NCBI GenBank assembly: GCA_017619375.1
Contig: JAFZSL010000029.1
Location: 1 to 41,736, forward strand
DNA: 41,736 bases
Direction: 5' to 3'
DNA from: Prevotella sp.
GTDB lineage: Bacteria; Bacteroidota; Bacteroidia; Bacteroidales; Bacteroidaceae
Part shown: piece after piece, positions 41,386-41,736 of the stretch
Layout of the letters: every line of letters begins with the position of its first letter
Numbering within the stretch: the first letter of the stretch is position 1
The notes under the pieces: generated by a model
Seen by the model: only the letters and a program-made list of their open reading frames with translations
The model's database searches: none
Told to the model about the DNA's origin: nothing
Position numbers and translations under genes: made by a program

Positions 41386-41399
41386 TCAATCTTCAATTT
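41386..41399. repeat. Two heptamer units TCAATCT TCAATTT
   Basis: Two copies of the 7-base repeat directly after the terminator, the same family as the larger array at 41546-41608. Confidence 0.6.
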
Positions 41400-41523
41400 T
41401 AGCTTCGCTGATTTTTGTCGCGACTCGGCAGAGTTCAAGCAAGCTTGACTCCGCTCTCGCTGCTCCAAAATTCAAAGTTGCGATTAAGCGAGGGCAGACC
41501 AAGCTTGCTTGGAGTCTGCCGAG
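41399..41523. repeat. Inverted repeat with CTCGGCAGA/TCTGCCGAG ends
   Basis: CTCGGCAGA (41424-41432) and TCTGCCGAG (41515-41523) are perfect arms. Adjoining AAGCAAGCTTG on the left and CAAGCTTGCTT on the right extend the symmetry. The preceding TAGCTTCGCTGA (from 41399) matches TAGCTTCGTTGA near 20538. The same core forms the stem-loop at 20560-20593, so this is a second copy of a dispersed palindromic element. Confidence 0.65.
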
Positions 41524-41545
41524 CGTGAGCAACTTCGACTGTAGG

Positions 41546-41608
41546 TCAATCTTCAATCTTCAATCTTCAATCTTCAATTTTCAATTTTCAATCTTCAATT
41601 TTCAATCT
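41546..41608. repeat. Heptanucleotide tandem repeat, nine units TCAATYT
   Basis: Nine unbroken 7-base units: TCAATCT four times, TCAATTT twice, TCAATCT, TCAATTT, TCAATCT. The array directly follows the palindromic element. Confidence 0.88.
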
Positions 41609-41724
41609 TGAGCCCACTTGAAAAAGTGGCATAAATTTGATTCGACATAGACCTCCGACTGGTTTTGTTTTCCAGTGTTGGTCGTTAACTTACCGAGCCA
41701 GAGATGGCGAAAATCAGTCTCCAT
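41602..41724 (-). CDS. Possible short ORF at the window end
   Basis: A 40-residue minus-strand frame begins METDFRHLWLGKLTTNTGKQ at 41724 and ends FFKWAQD at a stop inside the heptamer array. An in-frame stop lies 9 bases upstream of the ATG, so it is complete. No family was recognised and no promoter is visible. It may be part of a repeat element or a remnant. The remaining sequence from 41313 to the window end shows no other gene. Confidence 0.2.
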   Translation of the reverse strand: METDFRHLWLGKLTTNTGKQNQSEVYVESNLCHFFKWAQD

Positions 41725-41736
41725 AGACCTTCATGG

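Overview
The window looks like a chromosomal segment of a Bacteroidales bacterium, most likely Prevotella or a close relative (Prevotellaceae). The reasons are SusC/SusD pairs, secreted proteins with a C-terminal YDLQGRRV...GIYIVNG tail, a small MKKTYLIPET-type peptide, Bacteroidetes promoters (TTTG, about 19-20 nt, TAnnTTTG), and intergenic arrays of short tandem repeats. No rRNA, tRNA, CRISPR array, phage or intact insertion sequence was seen.

Layout. (1) 32-9192, minus strand: a glycan-uptake operon (SusC, SusD lipoprotein, then a second SusC-like receptor without the usual N-terminal extension), preceded by a separate lipoprotein with a TonB C-terminal domain. (2) 9573-10854, plus: a three-gene module (4-TM protein, DUF2975 membrane protein, small XRE regulator) with palindromic operators around its promoter. 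(3) 10966-18698, plus: a GH115 alpha-glucuronidase, a MerR/GyrI-type regulator, DUF3795, a WYL regulator, an MmcQ/YjbR protein between repeat arrays, an HD-domain protein overlapping a short gene that resembles an inactivated piece of the DnaE polymerase palm, and a DUF6804 membrane protein. A bidirectional terminator closes this block. (4) 18812-28681, minus: a tripartite RND efflux operon in which a 1225-residue secreted Met/Asp-rich protein and an Asp-rich peptide lie between the pump and the outer-membrane channel genes. (5) 28904-33035: a decayed small gene, ogt, a CPBP protease, a sirtuin, a tiny lipoprotein and a dicarboxylate symporter. (6) 33307-37380, plus: secG, a cyclophilin, DUF169 and a GH51 arabinofuranosidase. 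(7) 37443-39505, minus: the radical-SAM/TIGR03915 pair. (8) 39632-41736: tandem repeats, a membrane-anchored protein resembling linalool dehydratase/isomerase, a strong terminator and more repeats.

How the genes fit together. The Sus operon, GH115 and GH51 point to use of plant hemicellulose (glucuronoxylan, arabinan or arabinoxylan), although the three are not in one operon. The most unusual items are the HD plus DnaE-palm-like pair and the efflux operon carrying a surface protein and an acidic peptide. The LinD-like protein and the several families of short-period repeats placed at gene boundaries come next. All calls were made by reading the sequence; no database search was run.
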